Source of the DNA: Panicum virgatum
Taxonomy: Eukaryota; Streptophyta; Magnoliopsida; Poales; Poaceae
Assembly (NCBI RefSeq): GCF_016808335.1
Contig: NC_053138.1
Location: 15,989,900 to 16,053,899 of the forward strand
Length of the DNA: 64,000 nt
Reading direction: 5' to 3'
Shown here: in pieces, positions 45,826-58,405 of the stretch
Layout: every line of letters begins with the position of its first letter
How positions within the stretch are numbered: the first letter of the stretch is position 1
The notes under the pieces: generated by a model
What the model was told of the DNA's origin: nothing
Database searches by the model: none
Seen by the model: the letters and a program-made list of their open reading frames with translations, nothing else
Position numbers and translations under genes: made by a program

Positions 45826-46889
45826 TTATTAGTCAAGTGTGCTGGCGGCGTGCACGTAAATTCTACCAAAATATCAAGAAGTACTTCTGGAAGGTGGAAG
45901 GTAATACACCGTTTTCCTTCAATGTAGCATTCTGTGGTGCCTGGAAAGCTATGATGGCCATGCGTTAGTTGTAGTCCAATGATACATAACTAGAGGTACC
46001 TAAATCATAGGACAAGTATTAACTCAAATTTAGAATAGAAGGCTAGAGAGAAATGCTTGTCCAGTCCTCACATGGTTAATTTATTTGTGGTGGCAAATAT
46101 GAAGACAAATTTTGACATCAACATCAGCAGAAGGCTAGGGGGCCATACATACACATCGCAGTGGATAGATAATTGATTAGCATATAACATAATGTTACAA
46201 TGAAAACGCCTCCACGATGTTTCTCTGTCATTCCTCCTGTGGGTGATATAATCATGATTTGTCAGTTGTCATGGTAGAATGGAAGGAAAACAAAAAAGAA
46301 ATAAGCATATGGAGCCAATAGCAGAACAAAATAGTGGAAAGAGAAATTATGAGCACACCAAGGGTTTTAACAATTTGAAACAGTTACTTTTGACAAAAAA
46401 AAGAACCTAAATTATTCTTAAGTTAAATAAGGTTTGGATGTTTGGTGATCTTTTAGGTTCTGGTACCTTCCAATACATTGCAACCACCATAAAAAGATCT
46501 AGTTCTACATTCTTTTGTCTCGTTACGATCTCTAATCCTGTGTGTGCGTGCGCGTGTGTCCTTGCCTCCTTGGGTATGTTGTAAGGGTTCTCTACCCTTT
46601 TTCTTCTTAATATAAAGATACAACTCTCCTGCATGTTGGAGAAAAAAAATCTCTAATCCTCCTATGTTGCCTTTATTTTCTGCAGGAATACTTGGCCAAC
46701 TGTGTTGTTACATTGCCATTCCAAACATCAACTTGCTTATTGTTGTTTGTTCTTGAGATTACCACGTTATCCATACAGTACACACCTTATTCTAAGAAGG
46801 TGGGCATTTATTTAATCTAACATTTCTTGACAAGGTTGTCTTATATGCCATATGGAATGACCAAGCGTGGTGTTGCAGGATTTGGAATC

Positions 46890-49800
46890 ATGGATTTGTT
46901 TGCAATTGACTCGGATAGTGAGTCATATAGTGGGACCAGTGACAGCGAAGACCAAGAAGAATGCGAATTTACGTACAGTGACCATGCCCAGAGTATCTTG
47001 TCCAGCCTGGATGAGAGCATTGGCAAGATCGATAATTTTCTGACTTTTGAAAGGGGGTTTCTGCATGGGGATATAGTCTGCCCTGTTTCCGACCCCTCAG
47101 GTCAGCTGGGACGGGTTGTTGGTGTTGAAATGTTTGTTGACTTGGAGACAAGCTCTGGTGACATAATTAAAGATGTAAACAGCAAGAAGCTATCAAGAGT
47201 GAGATCCTTCGTTTCTGGAGACTGCGTCGTAATGGGACCATGGATTGGACGGGTGATCAGAGCATTTGACCTTGTTACTGTTTTGTTCAGCGGCGGGGCG
47301 AAGTGTGAAATGCTGTTAAGGGATTCTGAGGCACTGAAGCCCATTCCACCAATTCTTTTTGAAGATGCACCTTATTTTTACTATCCCGGTCAACGTGTGA
47401 GGATTGTTGAACCCTCGGTTTACCAGTCAGCAACATGGTTGTGTGGATCATGGAGGCCAGGTAGAGATGACGGTGTTGTCTCTCATGTAGATGTTGGGAT
47501 GGTGCATGTGAACTGGATCACATCTGTGACCAATGTTTGGGGAGATAAATCATCAAGTCCTCCAAACATTCAGGATCCAAAGAAACTCACTTTGCTGTCA
47601 TGCTTCCCTTATGCTAATTGGCAACTGGGTGATTGGTGTGCTCTTACAGCTGACGACCATGGATGTCTGTGGATGGATTCTGGGAAGTCTTGCATTGTTA
47701 GTGAAGCCTGGAAGTGCAACTCTCCTGGGCACATGCATTTGGAAAATTGTAGTTCAGGTTATTCTCAAACATATGTTGTCTCCAAGACAAAGAGTACTGT
47801 TGATATTCTTTGGCAAAATGGAAGCATATCCCTTGGTCTGGAACCCCAGACACTGGTTCCTGTGAGTACCCTTGGTGATTATGATTTTTGGCCAGGGCAA
47901 TTTGTCCTAGAGAAACTGGCTGTTGAGGATTCTGCAAGATGTCAACGAACTGGGATAGTGAGAAATGTGGATGCACTCGAGCGAACAGTAAATGTATCAT
48001 GGATTAGTCCTGCAGGCAGTGACACTGTCAGCTATGGAAGAACAGTGGAGACTGTGAGTGCTTACGAGCTGGTAGAGCACCCAGATTTCTCCTTCTGCAC
48101 TGGTGAGGTCGTTATCAGGTCAGCTGTGAACATAAAAAAGTCTGAAGCAGATCTCACAAATGTGTCATTAGCAAGCAGGGAATCATTGGTTACCCACTCT
48201 GACTTCTTATCATGCATCGGAAATGTGCTTGGCTACAAGGATGACGGAATTGAAGTCCAGTGGGCTAATGGTGTGATATCCAAGGTAAACTTAGCTTTGA
48301 CTCTGCCACTAGCTTCTTAAGTGCTAGTCTTGCATCCTGGTCGTGTTTAGTCAATCATTTACTTTCTTAAGCTGCGTTCTTTGTTGATTCTTATATTTTC
48401 TGATCTTCTTTTGAGTTTGAGATATGGACCTCAACATACTATTTGTAACAGATCTCTCTCGTCCAGTGTCAGGTGCAGCATTTTGAAATAATTGGATTGG
48501 ATAAACTTCTTGATAGTTCACTAGAATCGATGCATGAGGAAAATACAGCCGGTGATTCAGTAGATATGGACGAGCAGGACGAAATGCATCATGAGAACGC
48601 AAACATCTGTTTCTCTATCTATCCTGTACTCTCTCTATCCTGTGTTGAACCAGTATTGATCTTCGCCTTTTTAAAATTTACTAAGAGATGACCGAATAAT
48701 TTTTTGTTCAGATTGCTCTGGAATCTACTGACTGCACTGGTTCCTTGTGCAAAGCCACTGCCTTTCTCTTTCCCAAGACAGCTTTTGATTTCCTTACAAA
48801 TGTGGCTTCTAGTTTATTTGGTACTCATGGTTCTCCATCGCCAAGCTCAGTAAGTTCCAGTTATCTTTTCTAATAAGACATTTTTTTCATAATTCTAAGG
48901 TGAAGTTTTTCTTCCAGGTTGTGATAGATCCTCGATATCAAATTATTAAGACGGCAGAAATGCAGACATCTGCAGATGAATTGCCAGAGGAAAAACAGGT
49001 AGTGGAGTTGGTGGCAAAGATTGAGAAACCAAATCTCACTTCAGAAGATAACACATCAAAAGGATTTGATGTAGTGACTGATTGTTCGGATCATCACTTT
49101 GCGAAGGGAAGTGGCCATGAAAGTGTAATGCATCTTCTGAAGCTTTCACTGGCATTTTGTTTCAAGCGATAGTTATTCGTGCATATAGAGAAGTCTGTGT
49201 GATGATGTTTATTTTCTATTCTCTTAGGTTACAAGAAGTTGGGTGAAGAAGGTGCAACAAGAATGGACGATCCTGCAAAATGATTTACCAGGTGTGCTTT
49301 TCTGTTGTTTGTATTTATTCAATAAGGGCACTTTCTTTAACTGATCCCTATTATTGAATGTGAAACTTGACTAGCTGTCTAATTCACTCAGTATTTCTTG
49401 GAGATAGTTGTAACTATTAGTAGTGAATATATACCATAATGTTGTGTGTTTGCATACATGCGTTGGTGTCTAAGGCTAGGTGTAAGTCAAAATACTCCAT
49501 GCTCCACAGGATACCACTAGAACAATAATATTTTTGAAGGAAAGCAGCATTCCTTAACTGGGTGCAGGGAAGGTTTCAAGGATGAAATCTTGCTGCAAGC
49601 ACACAGATTCAAGGAATCTCTTATGCAGTCAGTTTCTGCTTGGCTTGAGGCTCTGGGATGGACTCGTCTCACTTCTCTTTTAGCATTCTCCCCTCTTACA
49701 GATTCCCCCCTTTGTTTGGGCCCAAGGGCGTTTTCTATTTATGGGTTTTTCCTCTTACACTTAAATCTACAGCTGTTTTCCTTTCAAAAAAGCATGCAAT

Positions 49801-51308
49801 TATTCCATCTCAAGCTTATTCATATCCATTCAAGAGTACTGAAAAATTAAGTAGGTGTAGATCATTAATGTATAGTGTCTGGCCTTTTGCATATTCAGTG
49901 TAAAGCAAGCTGTTAAACTGCTACTATGCTACATGAACAATTGGAAACATAATCATGGTGGTTAGGACAGTTCTCTGTGGGCGGTTTTGCCCTTGGTGGC
50001 AAGAAAAAAATATTTGCCGCCTAGTACTATCATAATATGATCATTAGGTGCAGTAAGTAATTTAATCTGTTTATTAGATGTAGTAAGAAAGACCTGGAGC
50101 AGCCTAGGAGGAACTAGGCAGGAAATAGGCACCCAATTTCGCCTTGACGAGGACATGAACTTGGGTGTCTGTGTTTTATTGAGCTAGGCTCAATTCCTTA
50201 GCATTAGATGTAATAAGTCAATGTTTCTCAAAAGGTGATGGGGTATATTTTGACGAGTATATGCATGCTTTGTTTCAACTATGCAGATGGTATTCATGTA
50301 AGAGTTTTTGAGGAAAGGATGGATCTTCTGAGGGCTTGCATTGTTGGGGCAACTGGAACACCTTATCATGATAATCTTTTTTTCTTTGATATTTTCTTTC
50401 CTCCTGACTATCCCCATGAACCACCTGTAAGTTCTCCCACTTGTCTCTACTGTTATGGCATATAAATCTGGCAGTTCTTTTTTTTTGTCAAATTTAAAGA
50501 ATTCTGTAAAATTTCTTTCAGTCTGTTCACTACCACTCTGGTGGTCTCCGCCTGAACCCAAATTTGTATGAGTCGGGAAAAGTATGTCTCAGCCTTCTCA
50601 AGACATGGACAGGGACAGGTAACGAGGTGTGGAATCCAGATAACTCAACTGTTCTTCAACTGCTGTTGTCCCTTCAGGCCCTTGTTCTCAATGAAAAACC
50701 TTATTTCAATGAGGCGGGCTATGACAAATTTTTGGGGAAGGCTGATGGAGAGAAGAACTCTATTACTTACAATGAGAATGCTTTCCTGCTGTCATGCAAG
50801 TCCATGATGTATGTTTTACACAAACCACCAAAGGTATGCCATCAGCTCTGAAGTTTCTGTACTGAATAGTCTCTGAAAACTTATTACTTTTTATGCATCT
50901 ACGTCAATGATTCATATGGTTCAACTGAACTCTAAGTCTTATTCAATTAGAAAAGGTAAATAATTCTTCTGAAGTTTGAAAACTATGAGTTGAGTAATGT
51001 GTCAATCTGTACTGTTTTATCTAAGTTCTGCTGTATCTCTCAATCTTAAGAAGATACATATTGATGTATTTCTCACTCAGCATTTTGAGAAGTTGGTCAA
51101 GGAGCATTTCACTTGTCGCGCCCAACGCATTCTGGATGCCTGCGAGGCTTATCTTGGCGGTGATCTCGTTGGACATGCGCACGACAAAGCATACATATCA
51201 GAGGACGGCAGCAAGAACTGTTCAACCGGTTTCAAGATAATGCTTGGAAAGCTTCTGCCGAAGATTGCCGCTGCCTTCTCTGAAGCGGGGATCATCAGCG
51301 GCCAGTAA
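46890..51308 (+). CDS. PHO2: PHO2 / UBC24, phosphate-homeostasis ubiquitin-conjugating E2
   Basis: Eight coding exons: 46890-48284, 48473-48625, 48712-48849, 48918-49124, 49228-49291, 50287-50426, 50522-50833 and 51081-51308. They give about 878 aa. The long N-terminal part (residues about 1-630) has SDHAQSILSSLDESIGKID, GDIVCPVSDPSGQLGRVV and repeated SH3-like blocks. The UBC domain follows, with catalytic Cys about 721 in GKVCLSLLKTWTG and LNPNLY in place of HPN. PHO2 works at endomembranes to degrade PHO1 and PHT1-type transporters, and miR399 silences it when phosphate is low (established knowledge). The start at 46890 follows a TTGCAG acceptor; an in-frame ATG at 46845 is an alternative. 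The end of exon 2 (48625) is uncertain. Its acceptor has two choices six bases apart (48466/48472). Confidence 0.93.
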
Positions 51309-53138
51309 ACCAGAGCTAACTTGCTCCCTACATCATTAATGAAACTGGGACCCTTTATCAGTGATTATTGTGTGTATTTTGATGCTTGTGTATTCCAAAT
51401 AAAATGCTAACTGGTTCATGCGTTAGTTATGTCTGTCTTGTAAATGCGGAACAGTATATACTCATGATTGCTGAACTGAAATGTTGCTAAGCTAAAGGCA
51501 ACTCAAGTGTGGAGTGCCTGGGTTTGGGTTGTATTCTACGTTAAGTGTGAAAGGTATGTAAATGTGCGTTCTTGAAAGGTTTTCCTAAATTATTGACAGT
51601 GTAGTCGTACATATTTGCTAGTACTCCGCTCTGAAATTTCTCTGAAACTTTTAAAGAAAAAAAAAGACAGCGTGGGCCAGTCCGGCAGTCTAGTTTTGCT
51701 CTGGGTCTACATTAACATGAACGAAATGTTAATAAAAACATCCGCACTTTATCCAATACTCCTATACGCTACTCCATTCTAAATTGTAGGCCGTTTTAGT
51801 TTGGCCTAAACCAAAACATGAAGGCATTTTGGTGGTGGATTTAACAAAAGTAATTTGATGTTATATATATATTGGTGTACTTTTCTACAAACTTAACGGA
51901 AACAAAAGAAGTAAAACCAATTTTCTTTTGACATACTATCAGGGGTGGACGAAAAGTCCCCACCTCAACTTTATTAAATCACATATGCCGAACTAGATGT
52001 AATGGTTTTGGTTCTATTTTTTTAAGAATGTGGCTAATTTACGGCGGGTCGTATTGTAAGCTATTAGTACGACCTCTCTTTTTATATTAAAAGATACTTT
52101 ACACCATCAACTTTCCTTTTCTATTGACTAAAGCCTCGGGAAAATACATTAGGATGCCTATATACATGTGAGGGGCATAGAGAAAAGAAAAAGGACAAAT
52201 GATATCAGCACATGCATGCATACGTGAAAAAAGAGGAAGAATGAATAGGTACGTGCATGCACGCAGTTTCAACACACAAAAGATTGTAATTATTTCAAAA
52301 CTGAGCGTCCAAATTAAAATTCGGTGACACGGTTGTGCTCATTTGAATAAGAGCTTCAAAATAAGATTCCACACCACCATGTTTCAATAATACATTTTTT
52401 ATGTGAGAAAAATACATTTAGTGTATTCTAATTTGCTTATAACTTTTGCAAAAGTTGCTTATGTCTTTACAAAATATTGTTTGACTCGCCTGAGTTCATT
52501 TAAGTGGATATTGATGTTGATACATAGATTGGATGGTGTGATTAGAGGATGATGGCAAATAATTATGTTAGGGTAGGTGGATGTTTATTGCATGACCAGT
52601 GATAGGAAACTCTACCAAGTTAATCCAGCATTTTAATAGTTTATATTGGTATCTATCTATTCTAAGTAAGCAAGTGACGTCTTGTGTAGTTAGAATTTGA
52701 ATTTGATGACTGGTTCAAAAACTATCACTTTTTAAATTTTAAAATTGGTTGCATGTCTCGTTGTGGGAGATAAAACTTCCCCACTCACTTGAGCCGCGGT
52801 CACTGGATCAGAATTCAGTGTGGAAGTACCAGGCGATTCCACATGGTGTGGTTAGTCTATTTGATGTGCAAAGCGATGGATACGAAGGATGCGTACGTAC
52901 AAACAAAATTACAGCTGACTGCAATTAAGTTATTATCTTTTTTTAATCCACTTGGCAAGCTTGAAACAAAGGACATTTAATCCTTAACTACTTTTGACTT
53001 CGTACTTATGGTATAGTTTTTTATTATACATTTAAATCATGTGTACCAGGGTCCATGAGTACATGACAGCTAATCCACACTATTTTCAAGATAATGAAAT
53101 AGGTTGAACCTACCATCCGTAGTTAGTAAATCGCAACT
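51309..53138. other. Spacer between the two E2 genes
   Basis: Contains the PHO2 3' UTR and AT-rich DNA. 51774-51925 (ACTCCATTCTAAATTGTAGG onward) resembles a decayed Stowaway element. No gene seen. Confidence 0.4.
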
Positions 53139-53609
53139 CAGGGTAGCCATAATTAACCGAGAACCGAAAATCGAAGCGAAATAACAAAAAAAAACCAAAA
53201 CCGAAAAATTCGGTTCCAGAAATCATGGAACCGAAATAACCAAAAAAATCAGTTCCTACTCTCAGGTAACCGAATTAACCGAATATATAAACTTTGCATT
53301 TTGTAAGAGTATATTTAGTCTATGTGTGATGTATCATACTTCAATTGTTATGTATTTCTCTTGCTATATTGTTATTGTTCCCTTCTCAATTTTTATTCTC
53401 TAAAATAGAGGAAGTATTGTCCAAATTTGCTATAGAACATGTATATTTTTCTTGTTGTCTTAGCTTTTGGTAAAAAAGTTCGGTTAGAACCGAAATTGAA
53501 CTGAAATAACCGAGAACCGGAATATTCGGTTTTTGAATTTTTTTTGAAGCCGATCGGTTCCTATTTTCTAGAAACTGAATTTTTTGAAAAAACAAATTGC
53601 CACCCTTAA
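53139..53609. mobile_element. hAT-type non-autonomous element (471 bp)
   Basis: It starts CAGGGTAGCCATAATTAACC and ends ...CAAATTGCCACCCTTAA, an inverted pair typical of hAT ends. Flanks are TCGCAACT (53131-53138) and TAGCAACT (53610-53617), an 8-bp duplication with one change. Inside, many AACCGAA/TTCGGTT motifs form inverted arrays on the two sides. No transposase frame is present. Confidence 0.7.
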
Positions 53610-53964
53610 TAGCAACTAAATGTTATGACATCCTAAGAAATAACAAAGATGAAACTTTATATTATGGACAGGTGTTTCATCAACTCTTAGAAATTTATTC
53701 ATAAATCATAACACGTGGTAGTACAGTATATTTCGAAAAATCCAAACCGCCTTTTCGCATTTCTACTTTGCTAGTCTATTAACCCGACACGCACGTGAGT
53801 AGCCCAGGCCCACAACCAGCCTCTCAGGTTCATCGGGTCCATAGAAAATACATTTTTTTTAAAAAACTACCATAGAAAATACTGAAACAGAATCCCACGT
53901 GCGAGCTGATTGCCTGAACAAGAATGCAGAAAGCGGAGAGAGATTTATTTTCATAAAAAAAAGC

Positions 53965-53992
53965 CCAGAGAGAGAGGGAGAGAGAGAGAGAG
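53965..53992. repeat. (GA)n run in the UBC25-like promoter
   Basis: AGAGAGAGAGGGAGAGAGAG and further AG units lie about 250 bp before the start codon. GAGA-type runs are common in plant promoters; no specific factor is inferred. Confidence 0.8.
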
Positions 53993-54122
53993 CCTATGAT
54001 CGGGGCCCCACTGCGCCCCGGGCCTTTGTAAAGCCCAAAAATCCAAACCGCCTTTTCGCATTTCTCCAAAATGTTGTGGATAAATTTCGCTTCTGCTCAG
54101 TCTACGCCGCACTCATCCACCT

Positions 54123-54162
54123 CCCCCCCCCCCCCCCCCCCGCCCCCCCCCCCCCCCGCCAC
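54123..54162. repeat. Poly-C tract in the UBC25-like leader
   Basis: A run of about 34 C broken by single G bases, 75 bases before the ATG. Exact length is doubtful, since such runs are prone to sequencing error and polymorphism. Confidence 0.85.
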
Positions 54163-54234
54163 CAACCTCGCCGGAACCCTAACGGCGGCCGGCGGCGCCG
54201 GGGATTGGCGGCGATCGCATTGCTGCGCCCCCCG

Positions 54235-57200
54235 ATGGCGACCCACGCCTCCAAGTGAGTCGCCCCCGGCGCCGATCTATTTTGCCGCTCTCTTCGTTCG
54301 GCTTCGCCCTTGCGTCAATTCTAATGCGGATTTGGTTGGTCCGGTGAATCTTGAATCTTGTACCCGTTACAGGAGTTATCTCTGCGCGGGCAGCTCATCG
54401 TTCGATGATCCCGACGTGGTTGAGGTGTCCCCGGCGGCCGCCGCGGCCGGGGGGTGGGCCACGGGCCACAATAAGAGGAAGCGGAGCCAGGTGATGTTGA
54501 AATTGCCTCCCCCTTTGTTCACTGTGCGTGGTTATGTTGGTATTGTTGTTTCGGGATTAGGAATTGCGGTGCGTGTGGATGGTTGGTGCGGTTTTGTGCT
54601 TGCAGCCGGATTATACTGGGAGAAACGGTTGGTTATGTTATCCTTCTCCGATGTTCAATAAAAATGAACATCTCAGGTGGCGCAGAATTGAGTCTAAATG
54701 AACATCTCAGGTGGCGCAGAATTGAGTCTATTTGTCTAGATTCCTTGAAATTGGTCGGGTTGAGTAGTTGGTTTTCTTTGATTGTGCTAGGGAAGTAATA
54801 GGTTCTGATAAGGCTGGGTGATTATCTGATTACCAAAGAGTTAATAATTCTTGCATGTGTCATGTTTGAATGAAATGTGGAATCTATGTTTAGCTTTTTA
54901 TTTGATGATCATCTTATTGATGAACTGGTAGCCGACCTTTGAACTGGCGGAGTTAAAAGTTTTGCTGTCCATTCTCTAGCAAAATAAATAAATAAAAAAC
55001 CTTGCCAACTTCCTGAACGATTTCTGAGGAATCGGAACTTTGGAGACAATCAGCATGGGAAAGCAGAATTATATCATAACTTCAAGTATACACAAGTCTA
55101 TTAAACTTCCTCAAACTAGGTCAGCTTCTTGAATTCCCTAGAACAAAATAAGTTCTTGCTTCCCCTTGCATCTTTGTTTCATCTACCATGTCCATGTTCT
55201 TTTTTTTTGAACTTATGACAGCCCTGGTCATCCATCGGTATACCATATGTATTTTCTGCATATCACAGAGGTTCCTCGGTTCCTCATGTCAGAGTTATGG
55301 GTAGTAATGGATCGTGGCCCTAATGCCCCCTTCACAATCCAATCTGTCCATAATTATTATTAGCTCAAATATATAAAATATGAGCCTGACCCTTAAATTA
55401 TTTAGGTTAAATTGTTAGGCCCTTTACCCCCTACCTTTCCCCCCCAGTTTTACCTGCTCTGGAACACCCGTCGGGAAAAAAAAGATAATATCTAGAGGAC
55501 AACCTATGTGGGAATTTATGCAGGGCCCTCATTTGGGTTTCCACCATTTTGTGCCTTTCTGTTTTATCTGCTGAGTGCTGAATAATAGGGATTCTGTCCT
55601 ATACATATCATATATTAATATATTATGCATGGTGTGATCAACAACACATGGGCGAGTGATGACAGTGGCATTGTCGAGTGCATATAGTTGGAAGTTGTTC
55701 GCTGCTGGATTTCCTTTTCTGTTATCATCTCTTTGTTCTGATGGTTTACTATTTTCATTTATCATTATGCTTGGCATATTAGTTCCCTATTTTAGGTACG
55801 CAGTGTGAATGTCAGAATTATATATATGCTGTTATTTGACACATAACTCTTTAGAGTATTTGGTATGGTAAATAGCTTCTGAGCAGCTTTTATGTTACAG
55901 TTACACTGTACCAAAAGAATGCTGATTGCAGTTCTGGAAAATATTCTCATTGCTGCATTTTCTTCTGAATTATACTGTTTTGGCATTCAGCTCTTTTTAG
56001 AGTATTTGGTATGGCAAATAAATAGCTTCTGAGCATTTTTTACAATTATACTGTACCAAAAGAGGATTGAAGTTCTGGAAACTAGTCTGATGCGTTTTCT
56101 TCTGAGTTATAGGTTGTACCTCATGAAGTGATTGAAATTGATGATGATGACCCTGATGGAGTTATGATTGTTGGTGATAAAACATCAGCGGACAAGAATA
56201 AGCAAACTGTTGTATACCCGGATTGGGCAAAGCATGGCAAGGTTAATTCCCTCATATCTTTTCGCTTTGTCATACTATTTGCTTCCGTACCATGTCATTT
56301 TCTGACAGATTTTCTTCTTTGTAAACAAATTCAGAGTAGTCTGGTTCATGAAATTCCTGGCCCAAGCACATATGCTTCAAAATATGCCAATCCATGGGTT
56401 GACCTGAAAATGTCTCAAGACGATGCAGTTTACAACTATTCTGATGACTACCCTTATGAAGGATTTGATGAAGACTATGCTTATGATGAAGATGAGTACG
56501 AAGATGACGGTTATGATGCTTCACTTGTTGAGAGTGAGCATAACTATAGTTTGTCTTCCAAGTTTGATAACTTGGGTATTCCTCCTTGTGTGGAGCCTTC
56601 CATACCGTGGATGCAGAAGACTGAGATTGCAAATAAGTCCAAACCAACTAAGATCATGGATGCTCAAATAGAAGAAAAATACAAGGCATTTAAGCAGTTC
56701 GATACTGTTGATGATCATAGTGATCATTATTATTCTAAGCCAGAGTTAAGAAAGGTCCAGGTGGTAAAAAAGGTAAGATTTTTTACATGCCCTCTCTATC
56801 CCTCGTTGCCCTAATTTAGTTCGGTGCTAAAGTTCTTTCAACAGCCATCAAAAGACTGGGCGAAATGTATTCAGCACGAGTGGAAAGTCCTAAAAAAAGA
56901 TTTGCCAGGTAGGTACCTTGTGCTTTCTATACTCTGGTTTTATGAACGCTGGTTGTACTAGTCTTCTTCATCAATATGACTCTTGATGAACCATGCAGTA
57001 GTGGAGCCAAGATTTTAATCTAGGAAGCCTTAATCAGTACATGTGTTTTACAAATTCTACATATGTACGGAAATTTATTAAATTATTAACTAGTCTAAGA
57101 GAAAATCTCAAACTTAGGGTAGTCCTTGGTCTATAGTGCTACCCACCTGGTTCTGCCACTAGCACCATGCCTTTGTTAGTATGACATGTGCTTACTGTTT

Positions 57201-58405
57201 TTAGTACTTGGAAGGTACTCTATTCTTAAATCTTAAGGACCAATAATGGTTATAATTTAGCCTCTCTTACGTTTTGAGAAAGATTTAACTGGGCCTTTTC
57301 TTCAAATTGAACCAGATACTATATTTGTGAGGGCATATGAGGATAGAATGGACCTGCTTAGAGCTGTCATTATGGGACCAGCTGGCACTCCTTACCATGA
57401 TGGGCTCTTCTTCGTTGACATTTACTTTCCTCCACAATATCCAAATGTACCACCAGTAAGATTATCTTGACTGAAGCAGCTTATCTCCATCAATTATTTT
57501 CCTCGTTTCTTCAGTTTGCTTTAAGAATCTTGTATTGATTAGTTGATTTTCTACAGATGGTGAATTACCGTGCTGGTGGTCTGCGGCTTAATCCAAACTT
57601 GTATGCTTGTGGGAAGGTGTGCCTTAGCCTTCTAAACACCTGGAGTGGCAGTGGATGTGAGAAATGGAATCCATCCAATTCAACTATGCTGCAGGTTTTG
57701 ATCTCCATTCAGGCTTTGGTTTTGAATGCCAAACCTTATTTTAATGAGCCTGGTTATGCTATGCAAGCTAACACAGCTCATGGGGAGAAGAAATCCCTGA
57801 CATACAATGAAGATACATTCCTTCTATCATGCAGGACGATGCTGTATTCTCTTCGAAATCCACCGAAGGTATGCCTCTGTTCTTGTCCCAGTTATTGGAA
57901 GAGTACTTTTGTTTCTGTAATGATCCTGAACTTTTGGAAACCAATGCAACCATGGCAAGTCGTCAATTGCCATGTGAGTATGGGACTTGACAATTTAACT
58001 TGAAATATAGTACCTTCTCTATACAAAACTATGTTTAGTCATCTATGCTTATCGAATATCGAATACAACCTTAATAATTGCAAAAAATTGATGTGAATGT
58101 ATTTTCTGCAGAATTTCGAGGATTTTGTTGCTGGCCATTTCCGCAAGTATGGGCGCAACATCCTTGTGGCATGCAGAGCCTACCTGGAAGGTGCCCAGGT
58201 CGGATGCCTTGCTGGGGATGGAGTGCAGGATGTGGATGAAGGTGACAAGAGCTGCTCAGTGAGGTTTAAGCAATCGCTGAAGAGACTGTTTGAGGAACTT
58301 CTGATGGAGTTCACCGTGAAGGGTGCAGACACTGACAAATTCCTCAACGAGAAGGCAGGACCTGGGCCTTCCACAGTGGCAGCGGACACCACACTGAGGC
58401 TATAA
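54235..58405 (+). CDS. UBC25/26-like ubiquitin-conjugating E2 (PHO2 paralogue)
   Basis: Eight exons: 54235-54254, 54373-54490, 56113-56241, 56335-56772, 56845-56908, 57316-57455, 57557-57868 and 58112-58405, giving 504 aa. The N-terminal half is acidic and disordered (EIDDDDPDG; DEDYAYDEDEYEDDGYD) with a basic NKRKRS patch. The UBC domain runs from about 240 (DWAKCIQHEWKVLKKDLPD) with catalytic Cys325 (GKVCLSLLNTW) and LNPNLY replacing HPN. Architecture and sequence match plant UBC25/UBC26 and the UBE2O/BIRC6-type large E2 group (family knowledge). Substrates are unknown to me. Exons of 64, 140 and 312 bases have the same length and phase as in PHO2, 3 kb upstream. The start is the only ATG in the short first exon. 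Confidence 0.92.
54662..54729. repeat. 34-bp tandem duplication in intron 2 of the UBC25-like gene
   Basis: The 34-base unit beginning AAATGAACATCTCAGG at 54662 is repeated without change at 54696. It lies in the long second intron and does not affect coding. Confidence 0.92.
56996..57171. mobile_element. Possible MITE in intron 5 of the UBC25-like gene
   Basis: The left end AGTAGTGGAGCCAAG and right end CTGGTTCTGCCACTAG are loosely inverted, and the phrase GTGGAGCCA is frequent at ends of grass transposons. No target duplication was recognised. Confidence 0.4.

Larger units (their letters stand above)
45108..45855 (+). other. PHO2: PHO2 non-coding leader exon carrying the miR399 sites
   Basis: A good acceptor (ATGGTTTCAG) ends at 45107 and a donor-like CAC|GTAAAT lies at 45855/45856. 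The interval contains all seven miR399-complementary sites. PHO2 genes of Arabidopsis and rice carry their miR399 sites in a spliced 5' UTR exon (established knowledge). The exon borders here are inferred from splice signals. Leader introns would lie on both sides, with coding starting at 46890. Confidence 0.65.

Noticed and set aside
53830..54069. Minus-strand frame with SLSLSLSL
   Set aside because: Translation of the (GA)n repeat on the opposite strand, not an EAR-motif gene.
56423..56671. Met-rich frame (MTTLMKDLMKTMLMMKMSTK)
   Set aside because: Shadow of the acidic GATGAAGAC-rich exon 4 of the UBC25-like gene.
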